Source of the DNA: Paragordius varius
Taxonomy: Eukaryota > Nematomorpha
DNA length: 64,000 nucleotides
NCBI GenBank assembly: GCA_964247055.1
Contig: OZ176052.1
Coordinates: 7,440,001-7,504,000 of the forward strand
Direction: 5' to 3'
Part shown: positions 12,643-24,095 of the stretch, one piece after another
How the letters are laid out: each line of letters begins with the position of its first letter
Position numbering within the stretch: the first letter of the stretch is position 1
Translations under genes and position numbers: made by a program
The notes under the pieces: model-generated
The model's input: only the letters and a program-made list of their open reading frames with translations
Database searches by the model: none
Told to the model about the DNA's origin: nothing

Positions 12643-15600
12643 TTAAAGAGGCTTGATTTTATTCATCTTATTGTAATATATGAAATCGTTGGCTAGGTCA
12701 TACATGTGTTTAACCGTCGTTTTGTATATAAAGCCTTTATCCGTCATAAATTTGTGTAAGGCACCGGCACCTTGACGTACATGTAAATATTCCACCGAAA
12801 TTACCTATATCAAAAGCAAAACAATCACATTATTATTTTGTATTATAATATATAAATTAGTAGTATTCGCTTAAATTTTTACGGGTATAATATAAAAATG
12901 GCTATATTAACAAGTTATATATATATATATATTCGCCATTTTTTAAATAGATTGGTTTTAACAGATTATAACAGATGAAAAGTATTATACTGCCATAAAA
13001 ATTATATTGTAATGTATCTTACAATTATCTTAACAAATTGTAAAAAGTTTTATATGTGGACAAAGTTTAGGTACTACTGTAAAATACGTTTTTCTAGTCA
13101 AACTAAACACTTTTACAATCAAACTCAACATTTTTAATTAAAATTTTGAGGATTTTAAACGTTTTATTAAATTTAAATTTTCCTTACTCTATTTTTTTAA
13201 CTATGGGTACTATATTAAAGCCAACGTTTTTTAATAGAAAATTAATTTGTACATATTATTAATTTAATATTAATAAATTATTTCAAGATTCAATAATTAT
13301 AAATTTTTAATAATTATTGAAATAAATAAAACATTACTTTACTAAAGTTTAGTTAATATAAGTCCTATGTTTGGTTTAAGTGTTGAGTTTGATTGTAAAA
13401 ATATTGAGTTTTATTAAAAGTGTAGAGTTTAAAAAAGGGTACAGTTAATTTGTGCTAAATGATACCTTAATATACAGCTCGTCAAACGGTATTGATTGAA
13501 GAACATCAAGTTCAGAACCTTCTACATCCAAAGAAAAATAATCTATAACAGTGCGATTTAGGGCTAGTATGATAGAATAAAGGGGAAAACAGGGTTTCAA
13601 CTTTGAACTTTGTCTGCGTTGTTTTATCTTTTGAGTTTTATCCAATAATTGGATATGTCCCAAATTATATTGTTCTACAAATGGAATCTATATAAAATCA
13701 TAAACAATTGGTAAAAGTACTAATAAATTTGGTTTGCAATTTTATTTCGTCTTTTGTAATTAAGGACTTATTTGATGCATAATACAGAGTTATATTGTTA
13801 TTAATACTATTATGGTAAACCGTGGTTGCATATGTATATTGACTAAGACATGCATTGATGGAATAGGCTTTGCGTTTTTTGCCCAGTAAAAGAGCAAAGT
13901 TCTTGGAATCTGCTTCGACCAAAAGGCCTTTCCACTTCCATTCCCTTTCCAAAAAGAGTGTGTTGGATCGGGTTTCTCCATCCAGTGCACCGCATTCAAC
14001 AAAAAAGCCTGGTTCCTAATAAATTTGGACATAGAATATACATTTTGCAAGAAAAAGCATTGTAGCACCTTTTCAAGCATTACTAAGTTCAATATAATTT
14101 GAAATTGTAAGTCTTATAATTAGGGTTGTGCATATGACTGCTTTTCCAAAAAAGTCCGGTACCCAGTCAGACCATGGTCATGACCACTTTTTACTTATAC
14201 GATATAGGATTGTGAAAATAATGTTCGAACGACACCTGCGTTTCTTAATAATGTCATGTTTTTTAAAAGTTTGTATTATACATTTTTTAAATATTTATTA
14301 TTTACAAATATTTTCAATCAAATTTAATCTAGAATTTGTTTCAAATAAATTTTGCCACATGTTTGTGGCCTTCAGAATCTTTAAATACCTAGCTTTTAAT
14401 ACTATATATTTCAAATAAAATTTTACCTAATTTGTTTTACACATTCTTTCATCATAAATATATCCAATTATATTGTTTTTCACTTTATTGGTTAACATAT
14501 ATGGACTAAAAGCATATTTTACAAAAAGCTTGATTGTTTAGTTTTTTGAATAACTGGATATGCTTAAATGCTAATGTTTTGCAGATGCATGTTTAACAAT
14601 TTTATGTTGTTAAATAAACAAATTTAAATATTTAAATTACATTTTTTAAGAATGTATTAAAAAATTTTTTACTATTTCTCTTCCAAAAAAGTTTACCAGC
14701 AATTTTTAAAAAAACAGCCGTTTTTAAATGACCATGGTCAAAAAAATAAATAGTCACTCACCTGGTCATGACCCGGTCAATTGAGCGGGTCATGACTTGG
14801 TCAGCACAACCCTACATATAATAAATTATAGTATAAAATTAAATGTTTCATTAAAGTCCAGCAATCACGAAAAACACTTATGAATAGCCGCAAATGCCTC
14901 ATGCCACTAAAATCAAATTTGTAAAAAAACAGACGCATTTTTTTGAAATAAAAATTAGTATACACATAAGGGGGATTGCAAGATGATTAGTATGCTAATA
15001 ACCCAGTGGTTCCCAAAAGTAGGGCGTGAAAAATTTGGACAATTTAATTGAAAAAACTAGAAACAAATTGAAAGATTTCAGGTGCGAATTAGTTTTGTCA
15101 CCAATATGGAAAAAATATTTCGAAAAATGCAGATATCAGGATCTCTTTTATTAGGGTTTTTATAATATTATGATATATTTAATATTTTTATCTTGGATTT
15201 TTTTGAGAAAAGGGCGCAGGTTATTTTCAATTTAGTGGGGCGTCAACAAAAAAAGATTGGAAACCACTGGTATAACCCCTTTGCTGCATTTTAAATTAAT
15301 TCTTACATAAAGGTTGTGTTACTATTAAAGGGGCACTTTTCATTAATGCTTTTATATAATTAAACCTATTAGTTTTTAGATCGGTGTAGATATTGGATGA
15401 AATATCCTAAACTTCTTGGTTTTTTAAGTAAAAATATCAACTGTACCAATGTATATAGCATAATATAAATCTTTGAGATTTACCTCATTGTCGATGAGAT
15501 TTCTAATTGCATCGTTTTGACCCATAGAATAATCTTTTTTCCACGGCTCTTTTAATTTATATGAGTCAGTGGAAGGCTAGAGATATATTAAACAATGGTA

Positions 15601-17366
15601 GTTATTATAGAAAAATTTAACTTGTTGAAGTTTTTAAATATGTTTCATTGTGACCCACATAATGTTAAACAATTTTAATTTATATATACCATAAAATATA
15701 TGTGCCGATGTAATTTTGGAACAGTTACCGCTAACTTGTTTGGAAATTTTTTTAATATCGAGCGATCGTTTGAATTTATCAAAATAAGGGTGATTTAAAC
15801 AAAACTTTTTTATTAATTAATATTGGACAGTTATTTTTCTATATTTATCGCAATTAAATAAATTCTGGTGCAAATGCTTTTCTGATTATTTAACTCTACA
15901 GAACAGGGGTGTCCAACACAAATGGTTTCGCGGGCCGCATTTTGCATCAAAAAATTTGACGGGCTGCATTCGCAAAATATATGGTTATTAATAAATATTT
16001 TATTAGATTTCAAACATAAGACTGTAAAAACCACTATTTATTATAACTTTTTTTCGCAAATTCATTGCCAAAATTTGGATTAACTATTCAGAAAATTTGC
16101 TTAAACTTTTGTAAAATTTTGTATTTAAAAATTTTCGCGGGCTCATATAATTTGGAGGACCGCGAGTTGGACACCCCTGCGGTAGACGTTTATTTTAAGA
16201 TAACTATCCCGTTTTAGAAAAGATTGGAACTTTCGAAGCCCATATAAAATTTAAATTTTTGAAAAATTTTATTTTGCTTTTTATAGGTAGTTTATGATAT
16301 ATTTTAGTAATATTTTTTCAAAAAGAGCATTTAGGTTTCACCAAAAAAATTATTTGGAAAAAATGTCTACAAATTTTGATATTTTATGATATGGAGCACT
16401 AACCACAAAAAGGTAAATAATTTTCTTATCTATCATAAGGGCCAAAATCAAAAGCACCATGATAATCCTGATACATTTTACTATCAGAAAATATATATTT
16501 CAACAGGCTATTTTTTTGTGGACACTATGTTTATTCCATTTTTTTCACAGTCTTATGTTTGAAATAACGAAACATTTAGTAAGGATCCTATGCTTTTCGA
16601 ATGCGGCCCGCCGTTTTTTAGTCTAGAAGCCATTTGTAATAAAAACTTCCTACTTTACAATATCGTTTTACAAAATTAAATTATTTTATTTTTAACTTAA
16701 AACTCCTCTATTAAAAATGGTTTAATTTATAATTAAAGGAAAGAGGTCAATCTTATTTGAAAAAAAGAAAGAAAGAAATATAGTTAATAATAAAATGCAT
16801 ACCGGAAATATGTAATAATCTCGAATTAATTGGACAAGTTTAGTGTCATTTTGACCGTGAAGAGAATTGAAAACTTGTGAAAAATCATCAGAGAGCATAG
16901 GTTTAGTTGTTATAGAGTCTGGTATTTGACTGTTATTTGTTCTCAGTGGTTGTTGAAGACTCAAAACTTTTAAATTTTTAATTTTAGATGTTGAATGGAT
17001 ATTCTTGTCTGCTAGTTTCGAATAATAAATGCGTGGGAGCAGAGGTATAACTGGAAAATATGGTGTTCCATTCAAAACAATAACGGATTGCGGGTTAACC
17101 ATAAATTTTGGAAATTTCTGTAATGCCATATTAATTTCCATATTTTGGTTTGCCCTTTCAAGTATATGGAGAGACCCTATGCTAAAATTTGATAGTTGTG
17201 TCTCATTATTTTGCAGTTTTATCCCAATGGCATCGTTTAAAGATGCAAAATAATGTTTGTACCGTATAGCTAATGTAATGAATAAAAATCCACTCACCAA
17301 TAACCCAATCCATATTTTTGCATAATTATATCTCATATTCTTCCGAAAAAATGAAATACTACACAA
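12643..17366 (-). CDS. FkbM-methyltransferase-like type II membrane protein (Star-like)
   Basis: Five minus-strand exons in phase: 16803-17366, 15484-15576, 13721-14015, 13466-13674, 12643-12804, giving 440 residues. After a short N-terminus a hydrophobic span at about residues 18-34 (IWIGLLVSGFLFITLAI) anchors the protein, so the rest should be lumenal. Family marks are LVQLIRDYYIFP joined to PSTDSYKLKEPWKKDYSMGQ, then EPGFFVECGALDGETRSNTL (motif I of the SAM fold), LEREWKWKGLLVEAD, DYFSLDVEGSELDVLQSIP and VEYLHVRQ. This architecture fits the FkbM-domain family that includes Drosophila Star, an EGF-ligand trafficking factor; the substrate here is unknown and methyl transfer is not proven. 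ATG at 17366 is used; a second Met ten codons in is possible. The 13675-13720 intron is 46 nt. A non-autonomous hAT sits in intron 14016-15483. A poly(A) signal follows the stop by nine bases. Confidence 0.88.
14121..14814. mobile_element. Non-autonomous hAT-like element
   Basis: Ends are inverted: TAGGGTTGTGC at the left and GCACAACCCTA at the right, with inner GACCATGGTCATGACC-like palindromic blocks at both ends. Flanks CTTATAAT and CATATAAT are a likely 8-bp target duplication with one mismatch. No transposase frame inside. Lies in the intron between exons 2 and 3 of the FkbM-like gene. Confidence 0.72.
15904..16179. mobile_element. hAT MITE, CAGGGGTGTCCAAC family, copy a
   Basis: Inverted ends CAGGGGTGTCCAAC and GTTGGACACCCCTG with GCGGGCCGC / GGACCGCGAG blocks inside, typical of non-autonomous hAT elements. 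276 bp, no coding capacity. Lies in intron 1 of the FkbM-like gene. The 8-bp flanks match poorly, so the insertion is old. Confidence 0.75.
16390..16530. repeat. Dispersed repeat family R2, copy 2
   Basis: Shares AAGGGCCAAAATCAAAAGCA-type sequence and the following TCAGAAAATATATATTTC block with copies at 12450-12600 and 32130-32230. Non-coding. Confidence 0.35.
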
Positions 17367-17805
17367 TGACTAAAATCCCCTCGTTTAAATTATTTGTTTG
17401 ACGGACGAATAAAGCGTTTTGTATTAAAATTGGGAATATATAACTCCCACATATTTGATATTTGTTGGATGACAACACCCAATTCGTTTTCATAAAAATA
17501 TAAATTATTTTAAATATCAATCTAATTCGTAAGGTAAAATCAAATTGTATTATTTGTATGGCAGTGTGTAAAAAACGACATTATTTATTGGATAACAATA
17601 TATTTTCTATAATTACAAAAACGTTCTAAATAATTTAAAAAATAAACATAAGCACATATAAGTTCATTGTTTTACTTTTTAGTCAAATATGAAAATATAT
17701 TTAAAATACAATCTAGGTAAGTTTAATTTTTTGTGTGATGGCATTGATCTACGATTAAATATTTGCATGCAAACAACGGTTATTTTATTAACAATTGTTA
17801 ATTCG

Positions 17806-17806
<1 letters not shown>

Positions 17807-17838
<32 letters not shown>
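17807..17838. repeat. (TA)16 microsatellite
   Basis: Uninterrupted TA dinucleotide tract of 32 bp. Confidence 0.95.
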
Positions 17839-17839
<1 letters not shown>

Positions 17840-18446
17840 GAAAACTCAACCGAAAATGATAATTGAAACTTCAAATTAAGTTTTTTTAAAGAATATTATT
17901 AATAAATTAATTTTTCATAAAAAGGAATTTTGATTACCAAAAAAATTTAATCGAAAGGTCATTGATGCTCCACAAAAACTATAATTAGAAATTGAAAATT
18001 TATATACAATGATAATTGCAATCTATTTAATATCATTTTTTAAGAAAAAAACAACAGTAAACGTTTTTAAAAAATTGTATATAAAGAACCATTTTATCCA
18101 TACTCATTTATATAATTTTTTTAACGCTGAGGACGGACATACGTTAAAGTGTCCGAAACCGTTCGCAAATTTTATTTATTCTATGACACGTTTTTAATAA
18201 ATTTCCATATTTTTTAAAATATACTTTAGCCAAAAAAAATTTTAGGAAATACACAAATGGTTTAAATAAAATTTAGTCTTAATTAAACAAATTAAAATTA
18301 AAAATTGCGTTTTGAAGACGAAACAATAGTTTTGCGTTTTAGGCATTTAATAAAAATAAATATTAATAAAACATCAATATATAAAATAAATTTCCCCAAT
18401 TAGGTTAATGGACTACTATAAAACTATAAGACTTAAATGATAATGA

Positions 18447-18770
18447 TACTACCAATATATACTATTTACAATTCAAATTCACCCTTAAAGAATTAAAATT
18501 CACCCTTAAACGATTCCAATTTACCTTCCAACACTTCAAATTCACCCTCAAATAGAATATGTGTTTTTTAAGGTTAAAAATTACCAATATTTTTGTATTT
18601 TTAAAAAATAATAATTTTGTTTAAAATTATAATAATATTGAAAAAATAATAAACTATGCCATAGAGATATATTTCATATTAATAATGAGTTATATTAGTT
18701 CAAAACAACCAAATTAATTTTTAGGGTGAATTTGAACTGAAAATGATATGTGTTAATATATTAATTTTGC
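18447..18770. repeat. Possible inverted-repeat element
   Basis: Left side has ACAATTCAAATTCACCCTTA and the right side has its near reverse complement (TTAGGGTGAATTTGAACTG). The left arm also repeats the TTCACCCTTAAA unit a few times. Could be a decayed MITE; no target duplication is clear. Confidence 0.35.
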
Positions 18771-18846
18771 GAAATATGAATGACTCTATTTTAAAAATTA
18801 ACAACATTTTTTATTAAATGTTAAACTATTAATTCAATGATTAAAT

Positions 18847-19415
18847 CAGGGGTGTTTAAAAAGCGGTCCCTCATTTCTTATGGTCCACGAAAAAGTTAAA
18901 ATGAAACAAAATAAATACATATTATAATTTATGAATATTTCATAATAAAGTTATTAAATTTATATCATTTGCCATAAAATATTATTTCTTATATACAAAG
19001 TTATATTTATTTTATTTACTGGCATCATTAATTCTGTAACGAATATTTTAGGGCTGTTTAATATTTATATATAACACATATTAACCTTAAAATGAGTTTA
19101 GTGAAATCCTAGGAGTGCTTTAAGTTAAATTTTGAAATGAAACCGTAAAAATAACTAGATTCAAATTTTTATTGCGGATAAACTTAACTTCTTAATCTAT
19201 GAATGTAAGCATTTGAATAATTGTTACGAAATTATGCCAACTGAATAAACAAAAATTAAAATAATTAGTAGATATATCGTGATCGCCAATTTTTTTCCCA
19301 TGATTAACATATGATAAAATTTTTATTGATGTCTATTTGTTATGTTACAATGCGGCCGACCGTTCTTTGAGCTGAAAATGCGGCCCGCAAAGCTATTTGT
19401 CTAAGACACCCCATG
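18847..19415. mobile_element. hAT MITE, CAGGGGTGTCCAAC family, copy b
   Basis: Starts CAGGGGTGTTTAAAAAGCGG and ends GCGGCCCGCAAAGC...AGACACCCCATG. Flanks GATTAAAT and TATTAAAT are an 8-bp duplication with one mismatch. Longer (569 bp) than copies a, c and d; no coding capacity. Confidence 0.7.
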
Positions 19416-19671
19416 TATTAAATAATTATGAAACGACCAACTTGCAAAAGGACAAATGCTTATTTATTAAAAATGTGTTCGATACTCTCAATAATAAGAA
19501 ATTAATCAAATTTAAAGTCCAAAATTTAATAACTTGCCTTTTGTATTAACCCAAAACGTAGATAAATATACACATATTTTTGGTATTATAACAAGTCTGT
19601 ATCAATGACATTCGAATAAAAAACTTGTTTGATTTAAAATAAATGATAAACATAAATTATAATAAATACAA

Positions 19672-19677
19672 TTTATT
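19672..19677 (-). promoter_or_regulatory. Poly(A) signal AATAAA of SEC11
   Basis: AATAAA on the minus strand about 70 bases after the SEC11 stop codon. Motif match only. Confidence 0.45.
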
Positions 19678-19747
19678 AGGATATGCATGTAAAACATAGT
19701 AAACATGGTCCAATATTTCAATATCAAAAGTATGTCATATCCAGTCT

Positions 19748-22700
19748 TCAATTTTCACGATGTATAAGTACAAAAAGCCCGAGTACTCCCAATAACATAT
19801 ACTAGTAAATGAATAAAATAATGCAATTAACTTTAATTTGGGGATAATCATTCATCCATATAGTAACCATACCAATGTAAGGGGCAAATCTGTAAAATAA
19901 TTAGGATAAAAAATAATTTAAGTGGTTGTTAATATAATTTAAAACATTTTATCTTATCTATATTTAAATAGTGTGACGCATAATATACATATACTAGCCG
20001 ACAAATTTTATATTCATCGAGCTAAAATCAAACAATGAACCTAAAAATTGTTATGACCACAACACAAGTTTAATGATATTCATCAAATTAAACTTAGGTA
20101 TGAAGAAAAAAATATAAAATAAACCCTTTAGCCCTCCCAATAACATCTTTATCTGTTAACCAAAGTTGACCAGGAGCGTATAATCCCCGATCATCAACTT
20201 GATTATTGTCGCCTTTTGTTAAAAATTTGATTGTGCCATTAGATCTAAAAAGGGAGAATAAAAAGTTTATAAATAAGTTTGAAACTTTTCATGAACTTTA
20301 ATGCATCGATGTACAATTGGAATCTCTCGTCCCTCAATCCGAAATACTGTTATATCGCCCACACGGATGGGTTTCCCTTTGTCATGCGTTAAAAACAATA
20401 AATCTCCGCGGTGAAATGCTGGCTCCATTGAACCACTATGTATGAAATAATTATAAAACAAAAAATAATGCTAGTTACTGTTCATAAAGCATAATATTTG
20501 TAGGGAATGTAAATAATCAGTATGGTTGCTTATTTCACACTATAGTTGGGCAATTAGCAACACAGTAGTGGTTGGAAAAAAGAAAGGAAAAATTGTTTAT
20601 TCAACATTTTGTTGCTTTTTCCATACACTACTGCAGTGGTACTCACCAAAATTATTTGACGGGTCAAATAAAATATACATTTTTTTCGAGGGCCAAAATC
20701 TTATCATGGCAAATATTCCATAGCTATTTGACACATATGCACATATGCACATATTTATACTCTAAATCAGCACAATTAATTTTTTGCGGATCGCATGTAA
20801 ATCCAACTAAAAACTCATTTTGCACCATTTAGTTTAAAAAATTAAATATTTTGATAACAACATTTATTTTGATATTAACCAATAATTTTTGACAAATTTG
20901 GTTTCGCCTCATGATAATCTTAATACGTCGTTCATATGATTATCGGTTAAGCGATTTCTGTATCCATTCTTGAAATACCTTATTTTTGAATATGCTGTCC
21001 ACGGGTAACTTGAGAAAAAACAGTTAGGATAACTTGAGCACATTTTTTTATATTTTCATATTTATTTGGCACATCTTGCCAAAACCATACATATCTTTCT
21101 TCTCTTCGATACTCCTTATATATATAGCCTCCGAATCGGAATCATTTTTAAAATCTACGAATTCTTCAATGATATGCGCCTCAAAACCGAGATGCTCAAG
21201 TTGCTTAATCTTGGATATATCCATATACCATGGATTTTCCACGAGTTTTAAGCAATTTTTAATATTTCTTAGTTTTTCAAATCTGAATTTCATTTCATTA
21301 GATAAAAATGCTAAATGATTGTCTATTTTAATTGTTGGAAAATATAGGAGTGTTTTATATAAATTCTTGTTTATATATTATTAATTTTTCTTCAAAAGCA
21401 AATATTTGATTAGCAAATTGGGTTATTACTTTGCTCCCTTGAAAACTTGTATTAAGACTAAGTCTATAAGTAAATGTCGCAAAGGTATGCAATAAAACCC
21501 ACCATTGGTCACTATTAATTTCCTTGTCAAACTTACTGTTATCTTTTATAAATAATACAATCTCATGTCTTAAAACAAAAAATCTATTTAATACTTTGCT
21601 AAGGCTTAGCCATCTCACAGCGGTGTACAAAAGAATATCATCAAACTCACTGTGGATATCTTTCAGAAGGTTTAGAATTTACGGCTATTAAATTCTCCCG
21701 GATGTGATTAACTATATCCACAACCGTTTTAATTACTGAATTGAGTGATTCATCTTTTACAAGGGAAACCAAGTTTTGCTATTGAGTAAATATTTTTCAA
21801 ATTATATTTGTTTTTCAAAAGAAGGATAAATCCTTCGTTTCATGAGGGACAGCCATCTGTGCAGATCGAAACCAATTTTTTCCATAGATATACCATTATT
21901 ATCGAAAAAAGTGCTACCACTTATTAGACATTCTTTTATTAGTTGGGAATCAGTAAACGGTTTCATGTTTTTTCCTAAAATATAACAAATTTCATACGAA
22001 GCTAATGTTACAACTTTTCCTGGGAGAAAGCTATAAAAATAATAGATTTTCTTTCTGGTACTGAATTTTTTATTTATTTGTTTCTTTCCTCATGATTTTC
22101 TGGTAATTTATGAGAATGATGGATTGAAAAATGTCTTTCAATATTGTATTTTTTATAATTATGTTGTCCTTGCATATAAGGCATGTATCAACATTTTTTA
22201 AAAACGACAAAGAATTTTTCTTCCAATTCCTTTTTAAAGAGCGATTTTTATCGGATAATTTACGATTTTTAGCATTAGATGTCATCCTTTGAATTTATAT
22301 TATGTAAATTTTTGCAAAAAATAAGAATATAATTTGAATTATGCTATAAAAAATAAATGATGTTGATTTGAAAAATATTTTATGGGAGTTATAAAAAATG
22401 ATGTAGGATCGCTATGAAAAGAATATGCATATGCAAGTTTGGGTGAAAAGCTTGCTTAAATACAAAAAAAGGAATTCAATAAAAATTTAAAAATAGAAAA
22501 AAAAATAGAATATAGAAACAGAGACAACGTGTGCCAAAATTTTGAAATCATTTTATGTAGGGAAATTTTTCTACCAAATTGGATAAAAAATAGAAATGAA
22601 ATAGATCTAAAGAAAATAAATTAATATTAAAATAAGCGAAAATTCGTTTATGTGTATTTTAAAAATTCATCAATAAAAAAAATAAATTAATTATCAATAT

Positions 22701-23999
22701 GGTCATAGGGCAATTTTAAGGCACTCTAAGGGCCGCATGCGGCCCGCGGTTTGAGTATCACTGCACTACTGTGTTGCAAATTGCCCACCTATAGTGTGAA
22801 ATAAGGACCCATTAAAATGCATACTGTATATGGATAAATCTTATATAAGATGTATAATCAGCATAAATATACTTAGTCATGAAAATAACCATTAATGATT
22901 AAAATAAAAAAATTATTGTAAACTTCTAATTTAATATAAAAAATAATAAATTTTAAATACATCTTAGACAAAACCATGTAAGCGCCATATCAAATGGTGC
23001 AACTTCTTTTCGAAACAATACTAGATATACGGCTACATTTTTAATAAACAAAACCACGGCCAAAATATAATATTATAGAATACAACTTATCATAATTAAA
23101 AATAACTCCAAAAACTTCACTAATTTTTTTGTCATAACAATTATGCACATATGATTATTAAAAATGTTTTTAACACTTCGATTCAAATTGGGGTATCTAA
23201 ATACCCCAAACTAAATTTAAATTGAATTTTTTAAAAAACTACTAAAGGAAACGGTGACAATTTAAATTTATGCTTCTATCCTGATAAATACTATATAAAT
23301 ATGCCAAAATATCTTGATAAAATTTTGTTTTGAAAAAAAAGTTCCACCTCAAACTACTTCGACGCCATTTTTATTTTACAAAAATTTTGCAAAATATCGT
23401 CTTCAATTAATTTTAAGGTTAAAACTAAAGCTTATTTTTTCTATATATTACATCTAACATTAATAGAAATAGAAGAAGCGGTTTATTATGTATTATGTTG
23501 TAATTTAACAATTTGACACATGTCACGTTGACTAAATTTTTGCCTATAAGTTTTAGCTCAAAATAAGTAATATAAAGTATTTTTAAATAAAATTTTTTAT
23601 ATATTTCGGTTTACTAATGTTATATAAGTGCAAAATTTTGCCATGGTTTCGATTGCTTCCATACTCTTTAAACTATTTGATTTTAAACAGGCCTGGGGTA
23701 TCCAACTACCCCAATTTGAATCGAAGGACTAAAATGAGTGTGTTGTATCCAAGTGTTAATTATATTTGGTATTCAAATACAATATCAATTGTACACATCT
23801 TTTACCTTAAAACTACGACTATAGGACTTTCGCTTCCTGTCAAAAACATTAAGCCCTTCCATATCATTAAAGCCGTTGAAACAATTGTACCAAAATTAAG
23901 GACTTGATATATTAGCTAAATTGATTTATTTAAACTAAAAGAAACTTGTCGTTTATTCATTCTCCGAACTTCATCAAAACAACTCAAACTCGAGAGCAT
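19748..23999 (-). CDS. SEC11A: Signal peptidase complex catalytic subunit SEC11
   Basis: ER membrane serine protease that removes signal peptides. Six minus-strand exons in phase: 23946-23999, 23806-23915, 20286-20435, 20125-20244, 19832-19889, 19748-19801, giving 181 residues (human SEC11A has 179). N-terminus ends [10 protein letters not shown]; membrane span [25 protein letters not shown] carries the nucleophilic Ser of the SM pair (about residue 57), IPIVHRC the catalytic His, and DDRGLY the Asp. C-terminus is [17 protein letters not shown]. Introns 23916-23945 and 19802-19831 are each only 30 nt, while the third intron (20436-23805) is 3.4 kb and filled by a foldback MITE, a hAT transposon and a TTAA-flanked element. 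Start is the first ATG and matches the family length. Divergent to the prenylcysteine oxidase gene 96 bp away. Confidence 0.96.
20529..22805. mobile_element. Foldback MITE split by a hAT insertion
   Basis: A left arm beginning CTTATTTCACACTATAG, then TTGGGCAATTAGCAACACAG, is mirrored by the right arm ending CTATAGTGTGAAATAAG. Arms are about 42 bp and nearly perfect. Removing the hAT at 20634-22763 and one copy of its duplication leaves an element of about 140 bp. The superfamily of this host MITE is uncertain. It lies in SEC11 intron 3. Confidence 0.7.
20634..22763 (-). mobile_element. hAT transposon (ZBED/SCAND3-like transposase), copy 1
   Basis: Ends CAGTGGTACTCA and TGAGTATCACTG flanked by an exact 8-bp target duplication CACTACTG. 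Minus-strand fragments of the transposase are readable: an N-terminal part starting [14 protein letters not shown] (about 22285-22070), [19 protein letters not shown]...[17 protein letters not shown] (21630-21355) and [20 protein letters not shown] (21293-21048). The frame is interrupted several times, so it is inactive. Same family as 36336-38764 in opposite orientation. The perfect target duplication suggests a moderately recent insertion. Confidence 0.85.
23174..23755. mobile_element. TTAA-flanked MITE family T, copy 1 (piggyBac-like?)
   Basis: Ends CACTTCGATTCAAATTGGGG and a right part containing CCCCAATTTGAATCGAAGG followed by ...ATCCAAGTG, each bordered by TTAA. Related elements at 40098-40606 and 40652-41404 show the same TTAA borders. 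TTAA target sites suggest piggyBac, but no transposase is present. In SEC11 intron 3. Confidence 0.6.
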
Positions 24000-24095
24000 A
24001 ATGCGTGTGCCTTTAATGAATGTAATAAAATAAAATGGTTATCATATGGATAAGTTTACAAATTTTGAAATAGGTATAATTTTTTAAAATATCAG
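24000..24095. promoter_or_regulatory. Short shared upstream region of SEC11 and prenylcysteine oxidase
   Basis: Only 96 bp separate the SEC11 ATG (minus) from the first recognised prenylcysteine oxidase exon (plus), so a bidirectional promoter and the missing first exon of the oxidase must both lie in or near this stretch. No core promoter motif is obvious. Confidence 0.4.

Larger units (their letters stand above)
17367..19747. other. Intergenic, probable promoter side of the FkbM-like gene
   Basis: Between the FkbM-like start (minus strand) and the SEC11 stop. Holds a TA repeat (17807-17838), a possible inverted-repeat element (18447-18770) and a hAT MITE (18847-19415). No coding region supported. 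Confidence 0.5.

Noticed and set aside
13688-13720. A 33-nt intron in the FkbM-like gene
   Set aside because: The phase does not fit: it leads directly to a stop. The 46-nt alternative (13675-13720) keeps the frame.
15831-16034. Small minus-strand open frame
   Set aside because: Lies across the end of a hAT MITE and contains no known domain; a chance frame in repeat sequence.
18009-18197. 62-codon plus-strand open frame
   Set aside because: Low complexity, AT-driven composition, no similarity and no splice context.
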